Positions 27,558 to 35,888 of a stretch of 64,000 nucleotides of DNA are shown in pieces. The position numbers and the translations under genes were made by a program. The notes beneath the pieces are model-generated. The model saw only the letters and a program-made list of their open reading frames with translations. It ran no database searches and had not been told where the DNA came from. Origin of the DNA: Neisseria sp. (GTDB lineage: Bacteria > Pseudomonadota > Gammaproteobacteria > Burkholderiales > Neisseriaceae); contig NZ_JAUMZU010000008.1 in the NCBI RefSeq assembly GCF_030527965.1, positions 37,201 through 101,200 on the forward strand, given 5' to 3'. Position 1 is the stretch's first letter. Each line of letters begins with the position of its first letter.

Positions 27558-29147
27558 ATGTTAATCATGAATATTCTTAACTCAATATTAATGCAAGCAG
27601 AAAATGTGCCAGATGCTCCAGCCGTTATTCTATTACAAGAAACTTCTAGAGATAGATATGAAGAAGAAGTTTTTTATAGTTATTCATCCTTAGTAACAGA
27701 GGCTAAAAATCTAGCAAAATTCCTGCTCCAAAACACTAATAAAGGCTCGTGTGTTGGTATTGTGATGGGTAATACTCCAGAATGGGTGTTGTCGGATATA
27801 GCACTGCTTATAGCCGAGCTAACTCAAGTACCAGTGCCTTTAGCTTTTTCCTATAAACAAGCAGAGCATTTATTGCATTCCTGTGACATTATTTTAGCTG
27901 ATGAATTAGGAACAGCTTGCTTAGATCAATGGAAAAAAAATGGATTAAATTTAATAGGAAAAATTTATCCTATAACTTGTGGGCAAACGCTAAACACAGA
28001 AACCCAACTACTTGATAATGATATAGAACAATATATAGAACGACAATCTCAATCTGACTCTATTATTAAAATAATTCATACTTCTGGGACTACATCTCAG
28101 CCTAAAGGAGTAAAGATTCGGCGCAGAGGTTTAGATGAACTCGTTACTTCATTATGGCAGCATGCAGATCCCTCAGACTATAAACGTTATTTAAGTTTGG
28201 TTCCACTGAGTCTGTTAATCGAACAAGTTACTGCACTCTACATACCTTTAACCTCAGGAGGAGCAGTAATAATGCCTCCAAGTCATATTGCTCCTTTAGG
28301 AAGTCCTGGGGTCAAGGCAGAAGAACGATTGGAAATTATTCGTCAATCACGCCCTTCCGCTTTGACATTGACACCAGCTCTAGTGGAGGCGTTAGCTGAT
28401 AGCGCTCATAAGCATGAGGAAAAATCAAATTTAATTTTAGCCCTATTTGGCAGAGATTCCTTACCACTATTAGCAGCTGGCGGAGCTCCTGTTTCCAGTG
28501 AAGTTTTGCATAGCCTTGATCAACTTGGAATCACAGTTTACCAAGGCTATGGCCTTAGTGAAAACAGCTCTGTCGCTACTTGGAATCATAAAGGTGCTAA
28601 TCGCATCGGAACGGTAGGCAAGCCGTTGTCTCATGTTGAGGTAAAGATTTCTGAGGATAATGAACTTTATATTCGTAGCAGCTCTCTATTTGCCGGCTAT
28701 ACAAATGAAGATCCTAGTAGTTGCTTGACCGATAAGGATGGTTGGTTGCATACAGGAGATTTAGCAATACAAGATGATGATGGATTCATATCTATACTTG
28801 GGAGGAAAAAGTCTATGATCATAATGGCGAATGGTCGAAATATCTCTCCTGAATGGCTCGAATCAGCTTATCGTAACGTTCCTGGAGTATTACAAGTTAT
28901 TGTTTTTGGAGATAAGCAGCAGTTTCTAAGTGGCATTTTTATTATTGAGGATATGTCAAAAGCAGATATGGTTCAACAATCTATAAATAATTATGCAGAA
29001 AAATATCTTAATGAGATTGAACATATTACTGAACCAATATTTGTACCGTATGACAAGAGAGTTATGGAGAAATTATTTACTATTACGGGGAGGCCTCGAC
29101 GTGATGTTATTTCAAGTTTTATTGAACAACTGACAGAATGGAGATAA
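27558..29147 (+). CDS. AMP-dependent acyl (fatty acid) ligase
   Basis: A 529-residue ANL-superfamily adenylating enzyme. The phosphate loop HTSGTTSQPKG is at residues 174-184. The GYGLSENS motif (330-337) corresponds to the usual YGxTE. HTGD is at 398-401, and the hinge region GRKKSMIIMANGRNISPEWLE is at 415-435. Short second-domain elements follow. At the A10 position the usual catalytic lysine is arginine (TITGRPRR, R512). The likely reaction is activation of a carboxylic acid, probably fatty or aryl, as acyl-AMP for transfer to CoA, a carrier or an amine. An in-frame ATG at 27567 is an alternative start. Spacing to the flanking genes is short (11 and 7 bases). Confidence 0.85.
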   Translation: MLIMNILNSILMQAENVPDAPAVILLQETSRDRYEEEVFYSYSSLVTEAKNLAKFLLQNTNKGSCVGIVMGNTPEWVLSDIALLIAELTQVPVPLAFSYKQAEHLLHSCDIILADELGTACLDQWKKNGLNLIGKIYPITCGQTLNTETQLLDNDIEQYIERQSQSDSIIKIIHTSGTTSQPKGVKIRRRGLDELVTSLWQHADPSDYKRYLSLVPLSLLIEQVTALYIPLTSGGAVIMPPSHIAPLGSPGVKAEERLEIIRQSRPSALTLTPALVEALADSAHKHEEKSNLILALFGRDSLPLLAAGGAPVSSEVLHSLDQLGITVYQGYGLSENSSVATWNHKGANRIGTVGKPLSHVEVKISEDNELYIRSSSLFAGYTNEDPSSCLTDKDGWLHTGDLAIQDDDGFISILGRKKSMIIMANGRNISPEWLESAYRNVPGVLQVIVFGDKQQFLSGIFIIEDMSKADMVQQSINNYAEKYLNEIEHITEPIFVPYDKRVMEKLFTITGRPRRDVISSFIEQLTEWR

Positions 29148-29154
29148 TTATTTT

Positions 29155-30069
29155 ATGATAAATCAAATTGATACGAGTCCTCATACAAATCATGCTGGCT
29201 TAGTTATTACCTCTCTGGATAGGGGGAGTGTAACAGATCTCGAGCCTAATGATTTATTGCAGCAATTAGCTAAAAATGGATATTTAATATTGCGTAATTT
29301 TAATCACAGTATTGACAGTTTTTCTTGCCTAGTACGTCAAAGTAGTGGGCGTATCAGCTTAGATCCTGCTCGTAGCTTTGATGGTAATACAGCTCAAAAA
29401 GTAGATGCTGGTTATGACAAGGTTGGCTTACATTGTGAGAATGGAAATAGTCCATTCTGGCCAGATTTATGTTGGTTTTATTGTCAAAAAGCTCCTAAAC
29501 TCGGCTCGCAAACTACAGTATGTGATGGTAAAATTGTATATAATTATATGAGTAGCAAAGCAAAATTGGCTTTTCTTGAGCAGGATATTATGTATTCTCG
29601 CCGAGTAGAAGAGAAAAAATGGAAAACTTTTGCTTTTCACTCCTTAAGAGATCAAGTAAATGCACCTACAAGTATTGAAGAAATTACGTTGGATGATTTG
29701 TTATCTTTAATTGAAGATCAGCCAAATACTAATATTATAGTAAATAAAGATCATTCTGTTTATTACCAATTTAAAACATCAGCAATTCGTTCCAGTCATG
29801 TTAATCCATTGGAAACTCATAATTTTGCCAATAGTATTTTTGGCCCATCTAATCATTATGAGAAGCCAGTGATTACTTTTGCCAATGGAGAAAGCATTCC
29901 AACCGAGATTCTAGAAGAAGTTGAGGATCTTTGTGAGCGATTCACAGATGATATTGGATGGAAAGATGGTGATATCGTATTAATTGATAATACTCGAGTA
30001 ATGCATGGTCGACGTAAGATTGAAGATAAAGCACGTACGATTTTTAATGCATTGTCGTATCTGAGTTAA
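29155..30069 (+). CDS. TauD/clavaminate-synthase-like Fe(II)/2-oxoglutarate oxygenase
   Basis: A 304-residue member of the TauD/TfdA superfamily. The facial triad reads H93-x-E95 (GLHCENGN) and H284 (NTRVMHGRRK), with R294 positioned to bind 2-oxoglutarate. The HxE variant is that of clavaminate synthase and related amino-acid oxygenases, rather than the HxD of TauD. The family hydroxylates, desaturates or forms unusual bonds on amino-acid-like substrates. The gene lies 7 bases behind the ligase gene. Substrate unknown. Confidence 0.83.
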   Translation: MINQIDTSPHTNHAGLVITSLDRGSVTDLEPNDLLQQLAKNGYLILRNFNHSIDSFSCLVRQSSGRISLDPARSFDGNTAQKVDAGYDKVGLHCENGNSPFWPDLCWFYCQKAPKLGSQTTVCDGKIVYNYMSSKAKLAFLEQDIMYSRRVEEKKWKTFAFHSLRDQVNAPTSIEEITLDDLLSLIEDQPNTNIIVNKDHSVYYQFKTSAIRSSHVNPLETHNFANSIFGPSNHYEKPVITFANGESIPTEILEEVEDLCERFTDDIGWKDGDIVLIDNTRVMHGRRKIEDKARTIFNALSYLS

Positions 30070-30093
30070 TAAAGCTGTATAAGGACTAATACT

Positions 30094-31011
30094 ATGATGA
30101 ATTCTATCAAACAAATCAATAAATATGCCCATTTAAATTATCTCCATCCTAATCGAATGCCATGGGAGGAAGCTGCAACGGATGGCGAGTTAGATTTCCT
30201 CTCTAGAGTTATACTTGGACAATCTGGGCAAGAAGAAAAAGCTATTGCATACCTTTACAAAGAACTAGCACAACTAGCCGAAATTGAAATGCATGTTGCT
30301 ACAGTGATGAGCCGGGTATTGTGTGAATTACAAGGAGAATCAACACCTCTTATCATGGGTGACGGTTTATATCATTCTATTTCTTGTTTTGCATCTGAAG
30401 AAATCAATCATGCAAATAGCTTTTATCAGTATGTTCGAAATTTATCTGGTGCTGATGTTAAGCTAAAGAATAATTTTTCTAAAGAAAGAATTGAGCTCTA
30501 TAATGATAATGATTCACCATTAATTAAACTTGCAGCTCTGTGCTCTACTGCCTATGTTGGAGAGTCAATTATCACAGTGTTCGAGCGCCGATTAAAAGTC
30601 CTTGATCCAATGCAGCATAGTTTCCTCACTAGGCTATTACACTTCCATGGATTAGATGAGGCCCGTCATATCAAATTTGACCATGCTGTTTTTGATCAAA
30701 TTATTCCAACTTTTTCAAATTCTGAACGTAAGCGGATGCATCAATTAATTCAGGAAACAGAATCCTTGAATACTCAACTGGCAATAGCTAGTGAGGAAAC
30801 GGTAAAAGCAGCGTTTGACATAGATTACACAGAAGGTAATTTAACAGCGAAAACCCAACTTGATATGACGTTACGCTTTCGCGAAATCGTTCAATCGGGA
30901 GAAACAATCAGAAAAGTCGACGATTATATTGATGATGAAACTGAAGCAATTATACATCAGTTTTCTCAAGCATCTAAAGTTCATGCAACTCAATTTTCGG
31001 AGAAGTTATGA
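30094..31011 (+). CDS. AurF-like di-iron N-oxygenase
   Basis: A 305-residue all-helical protein with a complete AurF-type ligand set: E65 (or E63), E103-x-x-H106 (SEEINHANSF), E157 (YVGESII) and H185-x3-E189-x2-H192 (FHGLDEARH). The spacing follows AurF (E136/H139, E196, H223/E227/H230). AurF-family enzymes oxidise amines to hydroxylamines, nitroso or nitro compounds, and occur in azoxy and diazeniumdiolate pathways. Oxidation of an amine is therefore the best guess here, though carbon oxidation cannot be excluded. AAGGAC precedes the start. Its last bases overlap the exporter gene (ATGA). Confidence 0.8.
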   Translation: MMNSIKQINKYAHLNYLHPNRMPWEEAATDGELDFLSRVILGQSGQEEKAIAYLYKELAQLAEIEMHVATVMSRVLCELQGESTPLIMGDGLYHSISCFASEEINHANSFYQYVRNLSGADVKLKNNFSKERIELYNDNDSPLIKLAALCSTAYVGESIITVFERRLKVLDPMQHSFLTRLLHFHGLDEARHIKFDHAVFDQIIPTFSNSERKRMHQLIQETESLNTQLAIASEETVKAAFDIDYTEGNLTAKTQLDMTLRFREIVQSGETIRKVDDYIDDETEAIIHQFSQASKVHATQFSEKL

Positions 31012-32372
31012 GCTTTGATCAAGTTACCTCATCTAATAAATCAGTGAAAATAGGCACAGCTGCAATTATCGTCTCTCTTTTTCTTGCAGCAGTTGATGGT
31101 ACTATTGTCAGTACTGTACTTCCTTATATTAGTAATGAACTTGGTGATCCAGCGCTTTATCCTTGGATAATGACAGCTTTTCTACTCCCCGTGGCACTGA
31201 TTGCTCCATTAGCAGGAGCAATCAGTGATCGGCTTGGAACCTCTACTACACTAAAAGGCTTCTTACTATTATTTCTATTGGCATCCGTGTTTGCTGCAAT
31301 AAGTTCAAGTATGTTTGAACTTATTGCAGCAAGGGCATTGCAAGGCATTGGTGCTGGAGGAATTATTGTGTTGTCCTATTCCTTATTAGCCGTATTATTT
31401 AATGCGGAAAAACGTGGAAAAATGCAAGGAATATTAAGTGGGGTATGGGGACTTGCTGCTATTGTTGGACCTCTTTTAGGAAGTGTATTGAATAACATAT
31501 TTACTTGGAGGTCAATTTTTTGGTTTAATATTCCAATCAGTATATTGGCTCTAATACTTTTGTTTATAACTCCAACTGTTAAAAAAGATTACGATACTGA
31601 AAAAATAGATTGGACTACCCAAGCCTTATTAGTTGGTTTTACTTGTAGCTTATTATTAATTAGTCAGCTAGAAAGTATTAAGGATATATTACCGCAGCTT
31701 TTAATAATACTAGCCGTAACATCTATACTACTGTTTATTCGTATTAGAAAACTGCCGCAAAAAAGCCCTATTCCTTTACTCTTTTTTCAAAAGAAAATGT
31801 TATTTTCTGTTATGTGCTTAATTTTGCTTTCTAGTGCTGCGCTATATGCATCGGTAACCCTACTTCCTCTTGCGTTGCATCAGCAAAAAAGCAGTGATCT
31901 CTCTAGTGGCTTATTAATCATGCTAGCGGCTTTAGGCTGGGTCGTTGGTTCTGCAATTTGTGGAAACAAGCTTGTTTCTACTGGTTACCGGAGAATGTCA
32001 ATTAACGGTATGGTAATGCTTGCATGCGGTTCATTTTTAATGGTGATGGCTATAAGCTACAATATATTTGCCCTGATTGCTGTTGCTTTATTATTAACAG
32101 GTCTAGGGATGGGATTTGTTGCAACCTCAACTCTAGTATTAGTGCAAAATAGTGCTCCTACTGAAAAAATTGGTAAATGGACTGCTACAGTCCAGTTTTT
32201 ACGTAATCTTGGTGCTTCATTAGGAATAAATACGTTAGCAACAATACAACTATATTTAAAAGGAATCTACTCCTTCCAGGCTTGTTTTACTATTCTTGGA
32301 TTATGTATGATTATTGGACTATTTTTTTCGTTGTCATTGCCATCTGTATATAAAAATAGCTTACTTAACTAG
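31008..32372 (+). CDS. DHA2-family (14-helix) MFS drug-type exporter
   Basis: A 454-residue transporter with about 14 hydrophobic helices. The N-terminal motif AAVDGTIVSTVLPYI (about residues 28-42) and the loop SDRLGTSTTLKG are those of the EmrB/QacA group. Overlap with the di-iron oxygenase gene (ATGA at 31008-31011) ties it to the biosynthetic genes, so export of the product or self-resistance is likely. Confidence 0.87.
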   Translation: MSFDQVTSSNKSVKIGTAAIIVSLFLAAVDGTIVSTVLPYISNELGDPALYPWIMTAFLLPVALIAPLAGAISDRLGTSTTLKGFLLLFLLASVFAAISSSMFELIAARALQGIGAGGIIVLSYSLLAVLFNAEKRGKMQGILSGVWGLAAIVGPLLGSVLNNIFTWRSIFWFNIPISILALILLFITPTVKKDYDTEKIDWTTQALLVGFTCSLLLISQLESIKDILPQLLIILAVTSILLFIRIRKLPQKSPIPLLFFQKKMLFSVMCLILLSSAALYASVTLLPLALHQQKSSDLSSGLLIMLAALGWVVGSAICGNKLVSTGYRRMSINGMVMLACGSFLMVMAISYNIFALIAVALLLTGLGMGFVATSTLVLVQNSAPTEKIGKWTATVQFLRNLGASLGINTLATIQLYLKGIYSFQACFTILGLCMIIGLFFSLSLPSVYKNSLLN

Positions 32373-32751
32373 ATTTGTGTAGTTGGGAATTTTTATACTA
32401 TATTAAGCTATTCAGGTCGCTTATATGCCTAATATAAAAATTTAAGCGTCATAGAACCTAGTTTAAGTAGCTTATGGTTGGGCCATACGATCAGTGCCGT
32501 ATTTAGGAAAGCAAGACTATAGCTGTTTGCCTCTCTTGTTAGTATCTGTAGCGCTACAGAATTATCAAAATAAGGATTCGAAAATTACTTTTAGCTAAAG
32601 TCGAATTAAAGCCATTGAAAGGAAAATTAAACGATAAACTAAGTGGCATAATTATACTATCCGTTAGATGATTATTTAAAACAATAAGTGTAAGCAATTT
32701 GTCAATTTTAGTATGCAAAGCATAGTATTTATTTATCCATATAGTTAAGAT
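32373..32751. other. Gene-free stretch between exporter and regulator
   Basis: About 380 AT-rich bases without an ORF or recognised element. It may contain the operon end and the promoter of the AraC gene. No clear terminator hairpin with a T tail was found. Confidence 0.5.
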
Positions 32752-33519
32752 ATGACTAAAATTTCTATTCTTGATATTACAATCCTAAAGCGTATTATCA
32801 GAAAAGAGGACTCGACAGAAATAATTCCTCATAAACATCCATATGGGCAGTTCGTGTTAGTTACGAATGGTATGCTGTTAGGATATACAAACCATAATCA
32901 GTGGTTAATAAAGCAAAATATGGGAGTATGGATTCCCCCTAATACGACTCATTGGGGGATTGCTAATGAGGATGCAGAATTGGTTGTCCTTTATCTACCG
33001 CCTGAATTGTGTAATAACTTTGGAGAAAGCTTAAAACTAATAGAATCTTCTCTTCTTCTTATTGCTATTTGTGACCGCTTGACCCGTGATAATTACTCTA
33101 TTTCCAATAAAAACAAACATAATTTGCTTCAGTTACTATTTGAAGAGATTATTTGCTCTCCGGCACATCAGTTTATTTTACCGTTACCTCAAGATAGTCG
33201 TTTAAAAAAAATAACAGATAGTATTATAAAAAAACCAAATGAAAGATATACATTAACTGAGTGGGGACAGAAAGTAGGGGCAACAAGCCGTACATTAGCA
33301 CGGCTATTTAAGAAAGAAACAGGATTACGCTATACTGAATGGCATAATCGTTTACTATTAATTATTGCCTGTCAGGAATTATCAAAAGGTACATCCAATG
33401 AGCAGATTTCGGCTATATTGGGCTTTTCCTCAGGAGATTCATTTGGTCATTGGTTTCGTCGAAATTATAATAATTCGCCAGGCCAAGCTCGTAAGGCTTT
33501 CAAAGAGAAATATACATAA
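32752..33519 (+). CDS. AraC-family regulator with cupin domain
   Basis: A 255-residue protein with an N-terminal cupin (HKHPYGQFVLVTNG, GVWIPPNTTHWG, residues about 27-75). The C-terminal double helix-turn-helix spans about 155-250 (LTEWGQKVGATSRTLARLFKKETG; EQISAILGFSSGDSFGHWFRRNY). It is probably the pathway-specific regulator of the upstream block, with the cupin sensing the product or a precursor. Confidence 0.88.
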   Translation: MTKISILDITILKRIIRKEDSTEIIPHKHPYGQFVLVTNGMLLGYTNHNQWLIKQNMGVWIPPNTTHWGIANEDAELVVLYLPPELCNNFGESLKLIESSLLLIAICDRLTRDNYSISNKNKHNLLQLLFEEIICSPAHQFILPLPQDSRLKKITDSIIKKPNERYTLTEWGQKVGATSRTLARLFKKETGLRYTEWHNRLLLIIACQELSKGTSNEQISAILGFSSGDSFGHWFRRNYNNSPGQARKAFKEKYT

Positions 33520-33620
33520 TATCCATTATATTCGATAATTTGTCTTTGTGGGACATGTTTTTACTTGTTTTAAATGGTATTCTGACTTATACATATAAGT
33601 TAATTTTTTTAGTAAATGTT

Positions 33621-34097
33621 ATGAGTTATAATTTAGTTCATGTTTTACATATTTTATTTGCAATTGTAGCGGTTGGCCCATTATTATTTGCTCCATGGCT
33701 TTCTTTACGCCTTAAAACTTGTGAAGAAGAGAGAGAAAAATTTTTACTTTTAAAAGGGCTGAGAGCTATCGACATATATTATAATATTGCAGGTTGGGGG
33801 CTAATGTTAAGTGGGGGAGTATTGCTCTATTTGCATGAATGGCATAGGATTTTTCAATTGTGGTTTATCTTTAGTGTCTTACTTTTTATTGTAGATTCAA
33901 TAGCAGAAAAGTTCTTGCGGGATCCTTCAGGTGAAATGCTCAATCAACTTACCCCAAAGGCTACTAATTGGAATGAATACTCATTAAAAATGCATAAAGC
34001 AATAGTAATACAAACTGTTTGTACAGCTTGCATTTTCATACTTATGTTGCTTCACAGTAGATTACCAATAAAGTTCCTTATGAAATCATTTTTTTGA
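33621..34097 (+). CDS. DUF2269-like integral membrane protein
   Basis: A 158-residue protein from ATG 33621 (MSYNLVHVLHILFAIVAVGPLLFAPWLSLRLK). An in-frame ATG at 33540 would add 27 hydrophobic residues. Four membrane helices are predicted, with the early LHILFAIVAVGPL pattern of DUF2269 proteins. Family function is unknown. It is AT-rich like the rest of the block and 101 bases behind the AraC gene. It is probably the last gene of the cluster and could act in product tolerance. Confidence 0.65.
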   Translation: MSYNLVHVLHILFAIVAVGPLLFAPWLSLRLKTCEEEREKFLLLKGLRAIDIYYNIAGWGLMLSGGVLLYLHEWHRIFQLWFIFSVLLFIVDSIAEKFLRDPSGEMLNQLTPKATNWNEYSLKMHKAIVIQTVCTACIFILMLLHSRLPIKFLMKSFF

Positions 34098-34230
34098 AAA
34101 AAATACGTAAAGATATTTCTTTCAATACTTAACTGCTTACTGCCGTATACCCTACTCTGCCTGAGCCTGCTGTGTCGAACGATTGTCCGGTATTTCCTTA
34201 GCCAGTTTACTGATGGAGCGTGCTTCAGTC
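34098..34230. other. Short degraded stretch between cluster and relaxase remnant
   Basis: No intact gene. On the minus strand one frame reads EHKTEARSISKLAKEIP…, which looks like a frameshifted continuation of the relaxase remnant described next. Base composition rises again here. Confidence 0.4.
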
Positions 34231-34800
34231 TTATGCTCTTATCTTGTTGTACAGTTCCTTTGCGATTTGGGCGTATTCTTTAAATAATAATGCCTCACAT
34301 TTGTAGGGTTCATGCGCCGCGTTGCCGCATCGCTCGTAAACTACTATTCTCCAGTTTATGTACTGAGCCTCTGTGTCGTCGTTTTGTTGCAGCGCATAAA
34401 ACACCTTCTCGGTAAAGCGTACCCGACATTCAAACAGGTCGGATTTGCATAGATTCAGTTGTTGGTCAAGTTCGTCTTGCATCAATACGAATAAATGAAC
34501 ATGCGGATGCGGTGGCTCGTCAGGATGGCCCGTTCGTGATGTGGACCAAACAATTGATGGCTGTCGAATTGTTCGGTCGTATGCGGGCGGCGTTGTGTAC
34601 CGCTTCCAGTGGTGTACTGGCCGGCATTGACAAGACGATATTCAGTGCTTCTTTGTATTTGCTTTATTCCGGTATACCCAGCCACTGCCAGCCTTTCAAT
34701 AAGCTGTTTCGCTTTCTCACCCGATAGCTGCTCGCGTCCTGCGTTTCCAGGTTTCCTTCGCCGTTACGCGAAACGTATCCAGATGGTTGCATAACTGACG
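34231..34800 (-). pseudogene. Remnant of a mobilization relaxase (MobA/VirD2/RlxS type), several frameshifts
   Basis: Reading the minus strand and changing frame three times gives recognisable relaxase pieces in the right order. GYVSRNGEGNLETQD lies near 34780. REQLSGEKAKQLIERLA lies near 34710. KYKEALNIVLSMPASTPLEA lies near 34650, the usual 'NIVLSMPxGT' segment. GHPDEPPHPHVHLFVLMQDEL lies near 34510, the three-histidine metal motif, followed by QQLNLCKSDLFECRVRFTEKV. Stops and frame shifts between them mean the gene is dead. The only open piece is 84 residues (34231-34485). It suggests that the island arrived on a mobilizable element. Confidence 0.65.
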
Positions 34801-35218
34801 AAATCTACTGAATAAACAAAAAGTCTAAACGATTTTTAGGCTTTGAGAGTTTGACGATTAAGCAGGGTTCAACGTTTCAATGGGGGCAAACATCCCATTT
34901 GAAGTTTTACAAGCGCAGCACGATGGATATCCTCCACCAATCCAACTGTCAGCTACTACTCATCAGCCGCAACTTGATCAGATTACCCGCCAGCCAGCTG
35001 GACACCAGTAAGCATAGGTATCACTGTTATGGCAGCAGCTCAATGCATTGACGAAATTTATCTTCCGTCCACCATAGTAATGATCAAAATCCGCAAACGG
35101 CTCAGCAACCGTTCTAATGGTATGCGCGGGGTATGCAGTTTGGCTTTATGGTGGTTGTGATAGCAGGCCGATTCGGTAAAGGGATCAGGTTTTAAGAAAG
35201 ACCTTTGAAGATTCGATA
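34801..35218. other. Non-coding or degraded island edge
   Basis: No supportable gene. At 34820-34842 a hairpin (GTCTAAA…TTTAGGC) resembles the one just behind the tRNA at 24855-24880 (GCCTAAAC…GTTTAGGC), and some flanking bases also agree. It could be a worn copy of the attachment region, but no tRNA sequence accompanies it. Confidence 0.35.
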
Positions 35219-35250
35219 AATGCCTGTCTGAATATTTTCAGACAGGCATT
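35219..35250. terminator. DUS-pair terminator behind bioD
   Basis: ATGCCTGTCTGAA and TTCAGACAGGCAT form a stem just inside the core chromosome. This is the first perfect DUS to the right of the island. Confidence 0.75.
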
Positions 35251-35888
35251 GTCATTTTATCCAGCGTACGCCATTCGGTTTGCGGGAAATGTTGTGTTGT
35301 GTAGTGTTGCAAAAATCGTTCGGTTTCGGTATTGATGGCAGGGTCGTAAATGGGATAACGGTTGTAGATGATGCGGTGTACCGGCAATTTGCGGGCGGCT
35401 AAGGCATTCAGGCTGAGTAAGGTGTGGTTGATGCTGCCGAGTTTGCCTGATGTAACGAGTATCACGGGGTAGCGGTGCTCTGCGGCGTAATCCAGAATCG
35501 TTTGGTTGCGGGTTAGCGGCACCATCAGGCCGCCGGCACCTTCGAGTAAAACGGTGTCGTAGTGTTGCAATAGAATGTCTGTGGCCTGTTTAATGCGCTT
35601 GGGGTCTATCTGGGTGTGTTCGCGTTCGGCTGCCATGTGCGGTGAACAGGGGTAGGGGAATACATAGGGCGCGGTGGTGCCGTTGCGGTCGTGTTCACTC
35701 AGGGGAATGCTTTGCAGGCGCCGATGGGTCAGGATGTCTTGCGCGATGCCGGTGCAGCCGGTTTGCACTATTTTTTGCGTGGTAACGTTGATGCCTGATA
35801 AGGTCAGCTCTTTGGCATATTGGGCGGTGGCAACAGTTTTGCCGACGTCGGTGTCAATGCCGCTGATAAGGAAGACGTGTTTGGTCAT
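35238..35888 (-). CDS. bioD: Dethiobiotin synthetase
   Basis: A 216-residue P-loop enzyme that closes the ureido ring of dethiobiotin from DAPA, CO2 and ATP. The N-terminal loop GIDTDVGKT (residues about 10-18) is diagnostic, and EGAGGLMVPL is at about 115. It overlaps bioC by 4 bases, so the last two genes of biotin precursor synthesis are coupled. The stop codon region overlaps the DUS-pair terminator. Confidence 0.94.
   Translation of the reverse strand: MTKHVFLISGIDTDVGKTVATAQYAKELTLSGINVTTQKIVQTGCTGIAQDILTHRRLQSIPLSEHDRNGTTAPYVFPYPCSPHMAAEREHTQIDPKRIKQATDILLQHYDTVLLEGAGGLMVPLTRNQTILDYAAEHRYPVILVTSGKLGSINHTLLSLNALAARKLPVHRIIYNRYPIYDPAINTETERFLQHYTTQHFPQTEWRTLDKMTMPV

Noticed and set aside
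32373..32751. Possible insertion-sequence scar between the exporter and the AraC gene
   Set aside because: No terminal inverted repeats, target duplication or transposase fragment could be identified.
34482..34727. Overlapping 60-70 residue ORFs on both strands
   Set aside because: They are out-of-frame pieces of, or antisense to, the relaxase remnant and have no independent support.
34820..34842. Hairpin similar to the one behind the tRNA, as a possible attR
   Set aside because: Only the stem and a few flanking bases agree and no tRNA 3' end is next to it; kept as a weak note only.
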